From Blastopirellula sp. J2-11 (GTDB lineage Bacteria > Planctomycetota > Planctomycetia > Pirellulales > Pirellulaceae): a DNA stretch of 64,000 bases. A program made the translations under genes and the position numbers. The notes under the pieces are model-generated. The model was not told where the DNA came from. It made no database searches and worked only from the letters and a program-made list of their open reading frames with translations. Location of the stretch: the NCBI RefSeq assembly GCF_024584705.1, contig NZ_CP097384.1, positions 4,588,001 through 4,652,000 of the forward strand, written 5' to 3'. This document shows, one piece after another, positions 53,532-63,573 of this stretch (its first letter is position 1; the number at the start of each line of letters is the position of its first letter).

Positions 53532-54049
53532 CAGCACAGAGACGCTTTGCCTCGGATCGGCGGCCGGAACACCGACGCACCGTAACGCAAATATGCCAAT
53601 GTTCGAAGGTGCAAATAAAATGCACGACCATGTACCAGTAAGCTGGTGCCTGCCTTTGGTTTCTGTCATTTGAACAACAGTGAACTTTCACGAAGTGGGT
53701 TCTGCACTGGGATGCGGCCATCCTGAGCGAAACCGCGAAAGAAAGATGTGTCGGAGTCTTTCGCCAAAAGGCCAAATGGATGCAACAGGCGTTTACCAGT
53801 TAATTCCCACGCCGAGGCATGCAATGCCAATCCATATGTTTGTAATAGCGCATTGGTCTCGGACGATTTTCTGCTCTCAATCGCACGGTCGATTTCTAAT
53901 CGATCACGCTAGGCTAGAAGAATTCTTCGGCAAAAGCGCAAGACGCAAAAGCTCGTTCAAGCTGAAACAGTTAATCTTACAGGAACTTCAAGGCATGGAA
54001 AAGTTTTTTAATTAAAACGGTTGCGGCGATCCCGCAACCTCGGTAGAAC
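53532..54049. other. Gene-poor stretch before the RHS gene
   Basis: No supported gene. It contains a small hairpin ACCAG-TAAG-CTGGT near 53,635-53,650 and one copy of a repeat (53680-53722) that recurs near 63,276. A frame from 53680 to 54015 is Cys/Arg-rich without domain features and is not called. The last part is AT-rich and probably holds the RHS promoter. Confidence 0.5.
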
Positions 54050-57000
54050 ATGCCTCATTCAGGGACGCCACCCCACCCTGCGGTCCCCCTCCCTGAATTA
54101 ACTATCCCTCATCATCCATCTACCCTGGGATCCGGGCAAATGTCTCTTCGCGCCAATTCTTGGTTCAAATCGATCGCCAAATTTTATCGCGGTAATGGGC
54201 GACCGAATCGCCGTAAGAAATCTCGCATTCACCAAGTAGAAACTCTGGAAATAAAGCAGTTCCTCACTGCCGATCCAGTGGCTGCGGTCTTCGAAGCAAC
54301 AAATCCTGGAATGGAACCGGGTTATGTCAAAGATGAATTCGGAAATCCGAACAATTTGCATATCACCCATTTCGATGTTGGCTGGGATACGAACATTGCG
54401 CCGGAACCACCAGAACCTGTCGTCGTGACGGTTTCGATTGGTGGGACAGCTAGCTTTGATGACTATGTGCTTACTGTGCTCGGAGTCGAAATCACCAGTT
54501 CTACGTTTGAATTGACTCTCGGTGATACGCAGTTGGGTCTGAGATTCGCATTTGTCGGCGACGGACTCGTCGAAGGAACAGAAACTCTCGTCGTCAGCAT
54601 TGTCGATGGTGACGCTTACGATGTAAGCGGTGTCAATGGAACGCAGCAAATCAGTGTTTACGACGGTACGTACTTGGCTACTCTAGAGAACGTAACCCCG
54701 CGCAGCACGCATTCGACGGCAAAGGAGTCCTGCGGATGCGCAATCGAAGCTTTGATTGAGCAAAGTCCAGACACTGTTGTTGTGGCTTTTGACGCAGAAA
54801 TTGAGAGCTCTAACTTTGTTGGCGATACGCTCACAATGGAAGTCGTCTTCAAGGCGACAACTTCTTCTGGATTGGTGACGGAAACCAAATCTCTCACCAA
54901 GAACTTTGTCTACAATACAGTGTCGGCGAATCCAACCATCGTTCATTTTGTCTTTTCCATTCCTCGTTCAACATTCGGTGATGCAAAATTTGTGGAGTAC
55001 ACCTCTGAACTGAATTCGTACGACTATGGGCCAGAGGACGACTATGGCCCATTGCACGAGCACCAATTAATTGGTGGCCCGCTTAGCAGCTCAGGGGCGA
55101 TTCGCCTTTTCTCGAAGGGGGTGACGATCTCGCCGGTTCCAAAGTTAGAGATCGGGGAAAATGGCGCGATGATCCTAAGTGGGAGCGATGGCGATTATTA
55201 TGGCGACGACGGCATGGACGGATTTGAATCCGCGCCGGGGTCATTTTCCGCGCTTACTTCGCTAATGGGCGGCGGCTATGAACTGGTTGACGCAGACCAA
55301 AACGCCTATGAATTTGATGCTGCTGGCTTCGTGCTTACAAAGACTGATGCCAAAGGAAGGATAACCACTTACAACTACGTCACGATCCTTGGTAAGAAGC
55401 TAATTTCGTCGATTGTGGAACCGTTTCTGACCACGACTATTACCTACGACGGAAATGGAAAACTGACGAACGCGTCAAACACGCGCGGAGACTGGGTTTC
55501 TTTCGCCTACACCAGCGGACTGCTGACGACCGCAACTCGCAAAGATCCCGATGGCGTCGGCCCGCTTCCCACCCTGGTGACGACATATGCGTATGACAGT
55601 TCCGACCGCATGACGAGCAAAACCACTCCAGACGGAGCGGTCACGACCTGGACCTACGATTACACCGGAAACTTGGCGTCGGTGGAAACCTCAGGGGGCG
55701 AGTATCTTGACTATGACTCGCCAGCACTCGAGGCGATCTCGTCTGGCGACACTTACGAGACCGTTACCGACGATTTTGGCTCGACCAAGACTTGGCGAGA
55801 CTCAATGGACAACGTTACGCGTGAAATCGACGCCGAAGGTAACGAAACCGTCTACGAGCGGGACGCCAACGGTGTACTGCTGAAGAAAATTCTCCCCGAT
55901 CCGGATGGAACGGGTCCATTGGCGCCTTCGATCTACGAGTACACCTACGACAGCCGCGGCAATAAGCTGACCGAGACGCTGCCTGACTTGTCGGTCCGTA
56001 CTTGGGTTTATCATTCCACCTGGAATCAGCCAATCCAGTACACCGACGCCAACGGCAACATCACACTCTACGAATACGACGCAACTTACGAACTTCTCTT
56101 GTCGAAAACCAGCGTCATCGGCGAGATCGACGATCTGATTAATCTGGAAACCGACGATCTTACGACCAGCTATACCTACACGCCGGCGCCGACTTTGTCG
56201 ACCGATGCTCCGATGAGTCTGGTCGCGTCGATGACGGCGCCCGATGGCGTTCTCACCGAATTCGAATACGACGAAATCGGCAATCGCACCAAGACAACGT
56301 ACGCCGTCGGCACGGCAGACGAGGCCTATACCAGCGCCACGTATGACTCCAATGGCAGTATGCTGACCGAGACCGATGAACTTGGTAACACGACGACTTA
56401 TACTTACGACGATCTGAAGCGGCGAATCTCCATCACCACCGCCGATCCCGATGGCCCAGGCCCCCTTTCCGCGACCGTCACCAGCTACGGCTACAACTCG
56501 CTTGGCTTGTTGTCGACCCAATCCGTCAACGGTCGCACCACGACTTACACCTACGATTCTAAAGGACGACTCGATACCGTAACCGAGGAAGATCCAGATG
56601 ACGCCGGCCCACTCACATCGCCCGAGACGAGCTATACCTATGATTCGGACGGTAATGCTCTCACGGTTACTGATCCGCTTGGAAATATCACGACCAATAC
56701 ATACACGGGCGGCCAGTTGACCTCAGTGTCGCAGCCTGATCCCGATGACGCTGGTCCTCTCTCGGCGCCAGTCACTAGCTACACCTACGATGCCAACGGC
56801 CAGATCCTCACAATCACCGATCCACTCAGTCGCGTGACGACCTATGAATACGATAATCTCGGTCGCCAAATCTCGGTGACGTATCCTGACCCCGATGGTG
56901 TTGGCGCACTCGTCGCACTTTCGGAGACGACGGTCTACGACCTCTTCGGCCGTGTCGCCAGTCATACCGACGCCGCTGGCGTCGAGACCACCTACACGTA

Positions 57001-60000
57001 CGATCCCGAAGGAAATTTGCTTTCCGAGACGACGCCGCTCGGCACGACTGCCTACAGCTATGACGAACTGAATCGACGCGTCGAAGTCGAATCCGCCGAT
57101 CCCGATGGCGCAGGTCCGCTGAGCACCCTAGTCACGGCCTACGCCTACAACGCGGCTGGCATGCTCGCCGCCGTCACCACTCCGTCTGGCACGACACGCT
57201 ATTCCTACGACAATCGCCGTCGTCAAACCGGAGTGACCGAGGTTGATCCCAACGAGTTGGAGCCCGCCATCGATTTCAGCTCTACGACATTCGAAGGCTA
57301 TGCTGGCCAGGATAGCGCTGGCGGAACAACGGTCCTCGACGCTGGAGCGACGCTACAAATCACCGGAAACCATTGGAAGCGAATCGCGCTACCGTACGAA
57401 GTGACGGAAGATACAGTTCTTGAGTTTGACTTCCAGAGCACCATTCAAGGTGAAATTCAGGGAATCGGATTTGAGACCGACAACTCCCTTTCCACCGGCA
57501 CGATCTTCAATCTCTACGGAACTCAAACCTGGGGTAACGAGACGTACAAGGACTACGATTCCGCTGCACCTAGCGTCAAGCATTACAAGCTCAACGTGGG
57601 CGAACACTTCACTGGCTCATTCCTCTACATGGTCTTCGCCAATGACGACGACGCCAGCGACGCCGCTGTCAGCATCTTCTCCAACGTGCGCGTCTATGAA
57701 GAGGTGGCCCCCGCGACGACAAGCACTACCTACGATGATGCCGGCAACGTCTTGAGCGAAACAGATGCGCTGGGAAATGTCACCAGTTATGCTTACGACA
57801 ACCTCAATCGCATTGTCACCGTTACCGCGCCTGATCCGGATGGAGCCGGCGCGCAAACCTCACCGGTCACCAGCTACGCCTACAATGCCTACGGCCAAAT
57901 GGCCAGCATGACCGATCCAAATGGCGGCGTAACGACGTATGTATACGACGACCTCGGCCGCAAGATTCAAGAGATTCTTCCTGATCCAGATGGCGCTGGC
58001 GCACTCGCATCTCCTGACGTCGAATACGCCTATGACGCCAAAGGCCAATTGGTCAGCATGACGGACGAGCTAGGGAACGTAACTAGCTACGACTACGACA
58101 ATCTGGGCCGCCGAATCTCCATTACGCTTCCAGATCCCGATGGCGCTGGCGCGGCCACCTCTCCCGTGACCACGTATGAATATGATGCCGCGGGCCAACT
58201 GCTTAGCATGACCGATCCGCTCGGTCGGACGACGACCTACACGTACGACGCCTTAGGACGAACGCTCACTGAGACGCTTCCGGATCCGGACGGGGCTGGC
58301 TCCCTGGCCGCTCCAGTGACTACCTACATCTACGGCATCGACGGACGATTGACCAGCACTACCGATGCCGAAAGCCAGACTGTCAGCCATACCTATAACT
58401 CCGCCGGGCAAGTCGCGACGATGACCGATCCTCGCGGTACGACAACCTACGTCTATGACGCGTTGGGCCGACAGCTTTCGATCACCGAGCCTGACCCGGA
58501 CGGAGCAGGGCCGCAAGCGGCGCCTGTTACTACGTATCAGTACGATGACTTTGGTCGCATGGTCGCCATGACCACAAACGACGGCACGACATCCTACGAA
58601 TACGATGCGCTGGGCCGACTCAGCAAGCTCACTCAGCCTGATGTGAGCGACAGCATTCCGTCGATCGACTTCAACGCAGTCGCTGTCACCGGTCACTCCG
58701 GCAGTCAAGACACCGCAGGAGGCGTGGAGATCCTCGATGACGGCGCCACCTTGAAAATCACCGGCAATCATTGGAAGAAAATCGATTTACCCTACGAAGT
58801 GACAGCCAATACGGTGATCGAGTTTAATTTCCAAAGCACGGTCGAAGGAGAAATTCAGGGCATTGGCCTAGACGACAACAACACCTTGTCCAACGACAAT
58901 ATTTTCAAGCTTTACGGCACACAGACTTGGGCTCGCAATCAGTACGAGGATTACGACGCATCGGCGCCTGGCGTCAAGCACTACAAGATTTCCGTTGGCG
59001 ATTTTTACACCGGAGAATTTTTGTACCTGATCTTCGGAAACGATGATGATGTCAATGATGCCGCCGTCAGCCTCTTCTCAAACATCCGAATCTATGAAGA
59101 AAGCGTCACGACCTACACCTACGACGCCAAGGGCAATCAACTCACCGAGACCAACTCCGCTGGCGCCACGACTTCGTACGACTACGACAACCTCGGCCGA
59201 CTGATTCTGAAGACCGACGCTGAAGGGGGCGAGACCGAGTATACCTATGACGCCAACGGCAACCGGCTCACCCTGACCGATCCGGAAGAGAGTACGACCA
59301 CCTGGACATACGACGCCCTCAACCGGATGTTGACCAACACGAACGAGTTGAGCGATACTCGCTACTACGAGTACGACGCCGCCGGCAACTTGACCGAGTA
59401 CACCGACCGCAATGGCCGGGTCATTGATTACGTGTACGACAATCTCCAGCGCCGCATCGCCGAGAACTGGATGGATGGGATGTCAACGTTCCACACCATC
59501 ACGTACGGCTATGACGCCGCTTCGCAACTGGTCGAAGCGAGTGATTCAGCCGTAACCTATACGTTCACTTATGATAACCTTGGCCGCAACACCAGTTCTG
59601 AGCACGACCTGGCCACACTCGGCTTTGACGTGGTGATTGACGAGGCGTACGACGCCCTGGGGCGCCGCGTTAGCCTTGCAGCTGAAATCGACGGGACAGA
59701 CGACCTGGAAAACATGTACGCCTACGATTACCTAAATCGCATGACGCAGGTCACCCAGGCAGGCCAGGTTGGTGGCAACGGCGTTGCCGAGAAACGCGTC
59801 AATTTTGCCTATGATGCAGAAGACAAAAATCAGTTCACCTCGATAACGCGATTCGCCGATGTAGCCGGAACGGAGCTAGTGGCGACCAGCCATTACGGCT
59901 ATGACGCTGCCGATCAGTTGGTAAGCTTGAGTTACATTGACGGTTCATTCAACACCTTGGCGGGCTACACGTGGAGCTATGATGCCGCCAACCGACAGAC

Positions 60001-61543
60001 CGGACTCACCGTCTATGGCTACTCGGCCGAAAACGCCGCCTACAGCTACGACGATACCGACCAACTGACCGGCGCCGATCGCAGCGGCACGTCCGCCGAC
60101 GAGTCGTACACCTACGACGAAAACGGCAACCGCATCGACGGCAGCAAGGTCATCGGCGCCGGGAACCAGATTCTTTCGGACGGGACTTACAACTACACAT
60201 ACGACGACGAAGGAAACATCACCCGCAAAACCAACATCGCCGACGGCAGCTATACCGTTTACGAGTGGGACTTCCGCAATCGCCTAGCCAGCGTCACCAA
60301 CTACGACGTTTCTGACGTCAAACTGCAAAAGGTCGCCTACGGCTATGACGCCTTCAACAACCTGATCAGCCGCGACCTCGACAGCAACGGCGACGGCACG
60401 GTCGATCAGTCCGGCTACTTCATCTACGACAATGGTCAGATCTTGCTGCAGATCGATGACGCCGGCGACGTCGATCAGCGGCTCCTCTGGGGCTCAGGCG
60501 TCGACCAGATTCTGGCCGACGAAAACGCGGCCGGCGACGTCCTCTGGGCGCTGACTGATCAACAAAACACCATCCGTGATTGGGTAGAATACGACGCCAT
60601 TGCCGACGACACCAGCGTCGTGAACCACATCGCCTACAACGCCTACGGCGAATTCACCAGCCAGTCGAACAGCTCCCTCGACACGCTCGATCTCTACTAC
60701 ACCAGCCGATTCTTCGACGAAGCGACTGGTCTACAGTACAATACCAACCGGTGGTACGACGCCGAACTAGGCCGTTGGATTAGCCAGGACCCGATTGGGT
60801 TTGCGGCGGGGGATGAGAATCTTTATCGGTATGTGGGGAATATCCCGACTAACGCGACTGATCCGTCTGGCCTCGAGCGTATTACTAAAACGGCTGTATC
60901 GAAAAGCTATATAAATACAATTACGAACATAGGTGCCAATGGAAGTGCAGAAAAAGTACGTTTATTGAAAGCATTTGCAATCGCAACAAATAACGGCGGC
61001 TATATTCACGATGGAAACGTAAGCTCGCCGACATCTGGAACACAACGGCTTCGTGCTCAAATTGAGATCGCGTTCGATGTCGATGTTAACGGCATCTCAA
61101 ACCTAAATGTCACAAGCGATTCGCAAGGGGGACAAGAGGCGCCTTTTATCTATGGTTCGATCAACCTGACTCAATGGAAAGTGCAAGAGTCACCCTGGCT
61201 TGTGAAAGTTGGCTGGTTCACATGGGGACGGCCAGACCCAAAGCTGGAGCCTTCATTCCAGTTCATCTATCCACGAACCTCGGTCAACATTTGGCATGGA
61301 GTTGTATTGACCATAACTGTTGGTGCTTGTCTTGACTCGGCAGACATCAATGTTGAAAAATTTGAAGGCAGCGATTTTCCAAGCCATCGACTTTGGGTTG
61401 ACAGTAGCCTTGTAGGTGATTTGCCACAGGGGAAATTTTCGTCATTATGGCAAAGCGATACGATACTCGGTCCCACTTTTGTGACGCGACAGGGGACTGC
61501 ACTCCGTTTCCCTGATGGTAGTGGTGGCGGTGGAGGATGGTAA
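54050..61543 (+). CDS. RHS/YD-repeat polymorphic-toxin-like surface protein
   Basis: A 2,497-residue protein (or 2,467 from the ATG at 54140). The N-terminus has the planctomycete export-type motif VETLEIKQFLTADP. A Calx-beta-like domain follows (about 105-200), then a long array of YD/RHS repeats joined by DPDGAGPL-type linkers, broken by two copies of a 140-residue beta-rich domain (about 1077-1222 and 1535-1684; for example LQITGNHWKRIALPYEVT). The RHS core ends NRWYDAELGRWISQDPIGFA ... NATDPSGL near residue 2275. The last 222 residues form a variable tip with AT-richer codons and a DGSGGGGGW end. In RHS proteins the shell encloses a C-terminal toxin used against neighbours. The tip is not recognised. 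Confidence 0.88.
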   Translation: MPHSGTPPHPAVPLPELTIPHHPSTLGSGQMSLRANSWFKSIAKFYRGNGRPNRRKKSRIHQVETLEIKQFLTADPVAAVFEATNPGMEPGYVKDEFGNPNNLHITHFDVGWDTNIAPEPPEPVVVTVSIGGTASFDDYVLTVLGVEITSSTFELTLGDTQLGLRFAFVGDGLVEGTETLVVSIVDGDAYDVSGVNGTQQISVYDGTYLATLENVTPRSTHSTAKESCGCAIEALIEQSPDTVVVAFDAEIESSNFVGDTLTMEVVFKATTSSGLVTETKSLTKNFVYNTVSANPTIVHFVFSIPRSTFGDAKFVEYTSELNSYDYGPEDDYGPLHEHQLIGGPLSSSGAIRLFSKGVTISPVPKLEIGENGAMILSGSDGDYYGDDGMDGFESAPGSFSALTSLMGGGYELVDADQNAYEFDAAGFVLTKTDAKGRITTYNYVTILGKKLISSIVEPFLTTTITYDGNGKLTNASNTRGDWVSFAYTSGLLTTATRKDPDGVGPLPTLVTTYAYDSSDRMTSKTTPDGAVTTWTYDYTGNLASVETSGGEYLDYDSPALEAISSGDTYETVTDDFGSTKTWRDSMDNVTREIDAEGNETVYERDANGVLLKKILPDPDGTGPLAPSIYEYTYDSRGNKLTETLPDLSVRTWVYHSTWNQPIQYTDANGNITLYEYDATYELLLSKTSVIGEIDDLINLETDDLTTSYTYTPAPTLSTDAPMSLVASMTAPDGVLTEFEYDEIGNRTKTTYAVGTADEAYTSATYDSNGSMLTETDELGNTTTYTYDDLKRRISITTADPDGPGPLSATVTSYGYNSLGLLSTQSVNGRTTTYTYDSKGRLDTVTEEDPDDAGPLTSPETSYTYDSDGNALTVTDPLGNITTNTYTGGQLTSVSQPDPDDAGPLSAPVTSYTYDANGQILTITDPLSRVTTYEYDNLGRQISVTYPDPDGVGALVALSETTVYDLFGRVASHTDAAGVETTYTYDPEGNLLSETTPLGTTAYSYDELNRRVEVESADPDGAGPLSTLVTAYAYNAAGMLAAVTTPSGTTRYSYDNRRRQTGVTEVDPNELEPAIDFSSTTFEGYAGQDSAGGTTVLDAGATLQITGNHWKRIALPYEVTEDTVLEFDFQSTIQGEIQGIGFETDNSLSTGTIFNLYGTQTWGNETYKDYDSAAPSVKHYKLNVGEHFTGSFLYMVFANDDDASDAAVSIFSNVRVYEEVAPATTSTTYDDAGNVLSETDALGNVTSYAYDNLNRIVTVTAPDPDGAGAQTSPVTSYAYNAYGQMASMTDPNGGVTTYVYDDLGRKIQEILPDPDGAGALASPDVEYAYDAKGQLVSMTDELGNVTSYDYDNLGRRISITLPDPDGAGAATSPVTTYEYDAAGQLLSMTDPLGRTTTYTYDALGRTLTETLPDPDGAGSLAAPVTTYIYGIDGRLTSTTDAESQTVSHTYNSAGQVATMTDPRGTTTYVYDALGRQLSITEPDPDGAGPQAAPVTTYQYDDFGRMVAMTTNDGTTSYEYDALGRLSKLTQPDVSDSIPSIDFNAVAVTGHSGSQDTAGGVEILDDGATLKITGNHWKKIDLPYEVTANTVIEFNFQSTVEGEIQGIGLDDNNTLSNDNIFKLYGTQTWARNQYEDYDASAPGVKHYKISVGDFYTGEFLYLIFGNDDDVNDAAVSLFSNIRIYEESVTTYTYDAKGNQLTETNSAGATTSYDYDNLGRLILKTDAEGGETEYTYDANGNRLTLTDPEESTTTWTYDALNRMLTNTNELSDTRYYEYDAAGNLTEYTDRNGRVIDYVYDNLQRRIAENWMDGMSTFHTITYGYDAASQLVEASDSAVTYTFTYDNLGRNTSSEHDLATLGFDVVIDEAYDALGRRVSLAAEIDGTDDLENMYAYDYLNRMTQVTQAGQVGGNGVAEKRVNFAYDAEDKNQFTSITRFADVAGTELVATSHYGYDAADQLVSLSYIDGSFNTLAGYTWSYDAANRQTGLTVYGYSAENAAYSYDDTDQLTGADRSGTSADESYTYDENGNRIDGSKVIGAGNQILSDGTYNYTYDDEGNITRKTNIADGSYTVYEWDFRNRLASVTNYDVSDVKLQKVAYGYDAFNNLISRDLDSNGDGTVDQSGYFIYDNGQILLQIDDAGDVDQRLLWGSGVDQILADENAAGDVLWALTDQQNTIRDWVEYDAIADDTSVVNHIAYNAYGEFTSQSNSSLDTLDLYYTSRFFDEATGLQYNTNRWYDAELGRWISQDPIGFAAGDENLYRYVGNIPTNATDPSGLERITKTAVSKSYINTITNIGANGSAEKVRLLKAFAIATNNGGYIHDGNVSSPTSGTQRLRAQIEIAFDVDVNGISNLNVTSDSQGGQEAPFIYGSINLTQWKVQESPWLVKVGWFTWGRPDPKLEPSFQFIYPRTSVNIWHGVVLTITVGACLDSADINVEKFEGSDFPSHRLWVDSSLVGDLPQGKFSSLWQSDTILGPTFVTRQGTALRFPDGSGGGGGW

Positions 61544-61554
61544 GGTAACTATTT

Positions 61555-61935
61555 ATGACAAGCGGATTCTATGCATTTCTGTTAGTGCAATTGTTGATTG
61601 GCGCGATCGTTGGAAAGTCTGTCCCAATGAAGTTTCTTGGAATTGGCTGGGCGATTGCGGTTCTGTTAGGAATGGCGGCGATAGTTGAACTCATTGTCGT
61701 GAGCGCTCAAAACTTAGATCAGAAGGACATAAGTATTGCACCTCATACAGTCTCTGTGTTGCTTTTTGGTTTTGTGGTTTGGAGTATTTCGATTTTATTT
61801 ACCTGCATAGGGTACTGGCTAGGGGTCTTCGTATCGCGACGAGCTGGCCTGGGCGGCGCGCAGTTCGGCATTCGAACGCTATTGGCGTTTGTTGCGATTT
61901 ATGCGGTTGTCGCGGCAATGGGCAGGATGATGTGA
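61555..61935 (+). CDS. Small membrane protein, candidate RHS immunity protein
   Basis: A 126-residue protein 11 bases after the RHS stop, so in the same transcript. It has about four hydrophobic segments ([76 protein letters not shown]). RHS toxin genes are usually followed by a cognate immunity gene; a membrane protein would suit a membrane-active tip. The FGIRTLLAF motif is also frequent in planctomycete membrane proteins that are not immunity factors. Its 3' end overlaps the transposase gene by 37 bases and contains one arm of a perfect inverted repeat. Confidence 0.5.
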   Translation: MTSGFYAFLLVQLLIGAIVGKSVPMKFLGIGWAIAVLLGMAAIVELIVVSAQNLDQKDISIAPHTVSVLLFGFVVWSISILFTCIGYWLGVFVSRRAGLGGAQFGIRTLLAFVAIYAVVAAMGRMM

Positions 61936-62981
61936 GCAGCGACGGAATGGCCTGCCCATTGCCGCGACAACTGATAGAATCGATCGAGAGGACATTCGGG
62001 CTGCGACTCATCGTTCGACGTCAGCAGTTCATTTTCCTTGCCCTGATGCGGCCGTTCCTCGTGATAGAATTCGACGAACTCTTTCACCAAATGGTCCATG
62101 TGCTGCTCGCCAAACACTACAAAATGGTCCAAACATTCCTGCTGAATCGTCTGGATGAACCGCTCCACAAAGGCGTTCGTGTTGGGTGAACGGAACGCGC
62201 CCACCTTCACCTCGGCGCCCGCGGATTCAATCACCGCATCAAACGCAGGCTGGAACTTCGTGTCCCGATCACGCATAAGCGTTCCGACAGCAAGACCTTC
62301 CGACTTCGCGTGCTCCTGAAACGCCTTGGCCTGCCCAACCACCCACTCTTCATTAGGATGAAACGTCGACGGCGCGATATAGACTTGGCGTGATTCGACA
62401 TGCAGAAAGATCAACAAATACAGATCTCGCCAGCCCTTCAGCGTGAGCACCCGCTTGGCGCAGAAGTCGCATTGCCAGAGCGTGGCGGCATGCATCTTGA
62501 GGAACTCATCCCACGTGCCTTCGCCCCGCTCCGGTCCTGGCTCAAGCCCGTTCTCTTTCAGAATGTTTTTGACCGTGTTGCGCGATGGCGGCTTGATGCC
62601 AAGCTTCTTGAGCTCTCCCATGATCCGCGTGTAGCCCCAGTCGTTTTCCCGGGCGAAACGAATGATCAGTTCGCGAATCTCCTCTTTGGTTCTGGGACGT
62701 CCTTTTCGAACCTGTTTGACACCAACCGGCGTCTTCGATTCGCGAATCCAGCGGAGAATTGTGCTCGGCGCGACAATGGTGACGATCTCGTGAACCGCCT
62801 GGCCCAGCTTCCCTCCAAACTTGACGAGTCGATTCTTCTCTTGAGCGGTGACCGAGATTCGCCTGGGCAATTTGGACCGCAGCACCTCATTCTCCACCTT
62901 CAGGTATCGGATCTGGGCAGCCAGCTCTTTTTGGGTCGATCCGGCGATCAGAAGCAGCAATTTGTGGTAAATGTTCTTCAT
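61899..62981 (-). CDS. DDE integrase-core transposase (IS3/IS481-like)
   Basis: About 360 residues from the ATG at 62981; the frame opens at 63095. A helical start ([15 protein letters not shown]) and an HTH ([33 protein letters not shown]) precede the rve catalytic core. The DDE residues appear to be the Asp in TLWQCDF, the Asp in MRDRDTKF and the Glu in [19 protein letters not shown]. It seems whole. The last 20 codons run across an inverted repeat and look atypical. It lies against the RHS gene's downstream partner, convergent with it. Clear terminal repeats of an IS were not found. Confidence 0.82.
   Translation of the reverse strand: MKNIYHKLLLLIAGSTQKELAAQIRYLKVENEVLRSKLPRRISVTAQEKNRLVKFGGKLGQAVHEIVTIVAPSTILRWIRESKTPVGVKQVRKGRPRTKEEIRELIIRFARENDWGYTRIMGELKKLGIKPPSRNTVKNILKENGLEPGPERGEGTWDEFLKMHAATLWQCDFCAKRVLTLKGWRDLYLLIFLHVESRQVYIAPSTFHPNEEWVVGQAKAFQEHAKSEGLAVGTLMRDRDTKFQPAFDAVIESAGAEVKVGAFRSPNTNAFVERFIQTIQQECLDHFVVFGEQHMDHLVKEFVEFYHEERPHQGKENELLTSNDESQPECPLDRFYQLSRQWAGHSVAAHIILPIAATTA
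61906..61971. repeat. Perfect 21-bp inverted repeat at the IS/immunity junction
   Basis: 61906-61926 and 61951-61971 are exact reverse complements (GTTGTCGCGGCAATGGGCAG plus G) with a 24-base spacer. It covers both converging 3' ends. It could act as a bidirectional terminator, or mark a rearranged IS end; no T-run follows either arm. Confidence 0.7.
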
Positions 62982-63140
62982 CGTGCTAAGATGCGGAAGT
63001 CGTTGATGACACTGGAGATATCTTCTTTTTTGCACCCCGCAGTAGCATCTGAACAGTTGCAAATTCGCCGACGATTTCATTTCTCTAAGACTCAACGACA
63101 GTCGTAACGTCTAGTCGGGTCATAGCAAAAGTTCTCTGTT

Positions 63141-63203
63141 CGTAAAGGGTTCGGTTCGGGGTCCGAGACAAACCCCTGATAATTCCGTAAAGGGTTCGGT
63201 TCG
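63141..63203. repeat. 18-bp direct repeat pair behind the transposase
   Basis: CGTAAAGGGTTCGGTTCG occurs at 63141-63158 and 63186-63203, a 45-base period, with no gene in the stretch 63,096-63,573. It may be part of the right end of the insertion element or a binding site array. Confidence 0.55.
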
Positions 63204-63573
63204 CTCCAAGGGGACCGAAAAGGACTCGGAACCCGTAACCTATTGCGAGCGTTCGCTTTCCGTTATTTGGGTAGCAGAGAACTTTTCATGAAGAGGGTTC
63301 TGCACGGGCAGGGCATTCGCCATTTAGCCATACAATCTAATCAGGACGGTCGCCCGGCTTCGCTCCCAACTTGATGAGTCGATCCCTTTCCTATGCAATG
63401 GTTTTGATCTTATTGGGCGCCTGCTACAACTGATCGGCGAGTCTCTTTTGAAACTGCGGATGGCGCTAGATTCCGTCTGGCTAGAATAGTGACGCACCAT
63501 CGAGAGTGAATTACAATCACCATGTATAGTTGTGCGTTTCGCTCACCATCACGTTCACGGATAAAAACGCCCC

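Noticed and set aside
53680-54015. A 111-codon frame before the RHS gene
   Set aside because: Odd composition, no ribosome site, no recognisable domain, and it begins inside a repeat.
55802-56521. A 239-codon frame on the - strand within the RHS gene
   Set aside because: It mirrors the YD repeats (Gly/Val/Arg-rich shadow repeats) and has no independent features.
55500-58600. Regularly spaced repeats that might suggest a CRISPR array
   Set aside because: The repeats are in frame, vary in sequence, are longer than CRISPR repeats and encode DPDGAGP/YD units of the RHS protein. No CRISPR array or cas gene was seen in the window.
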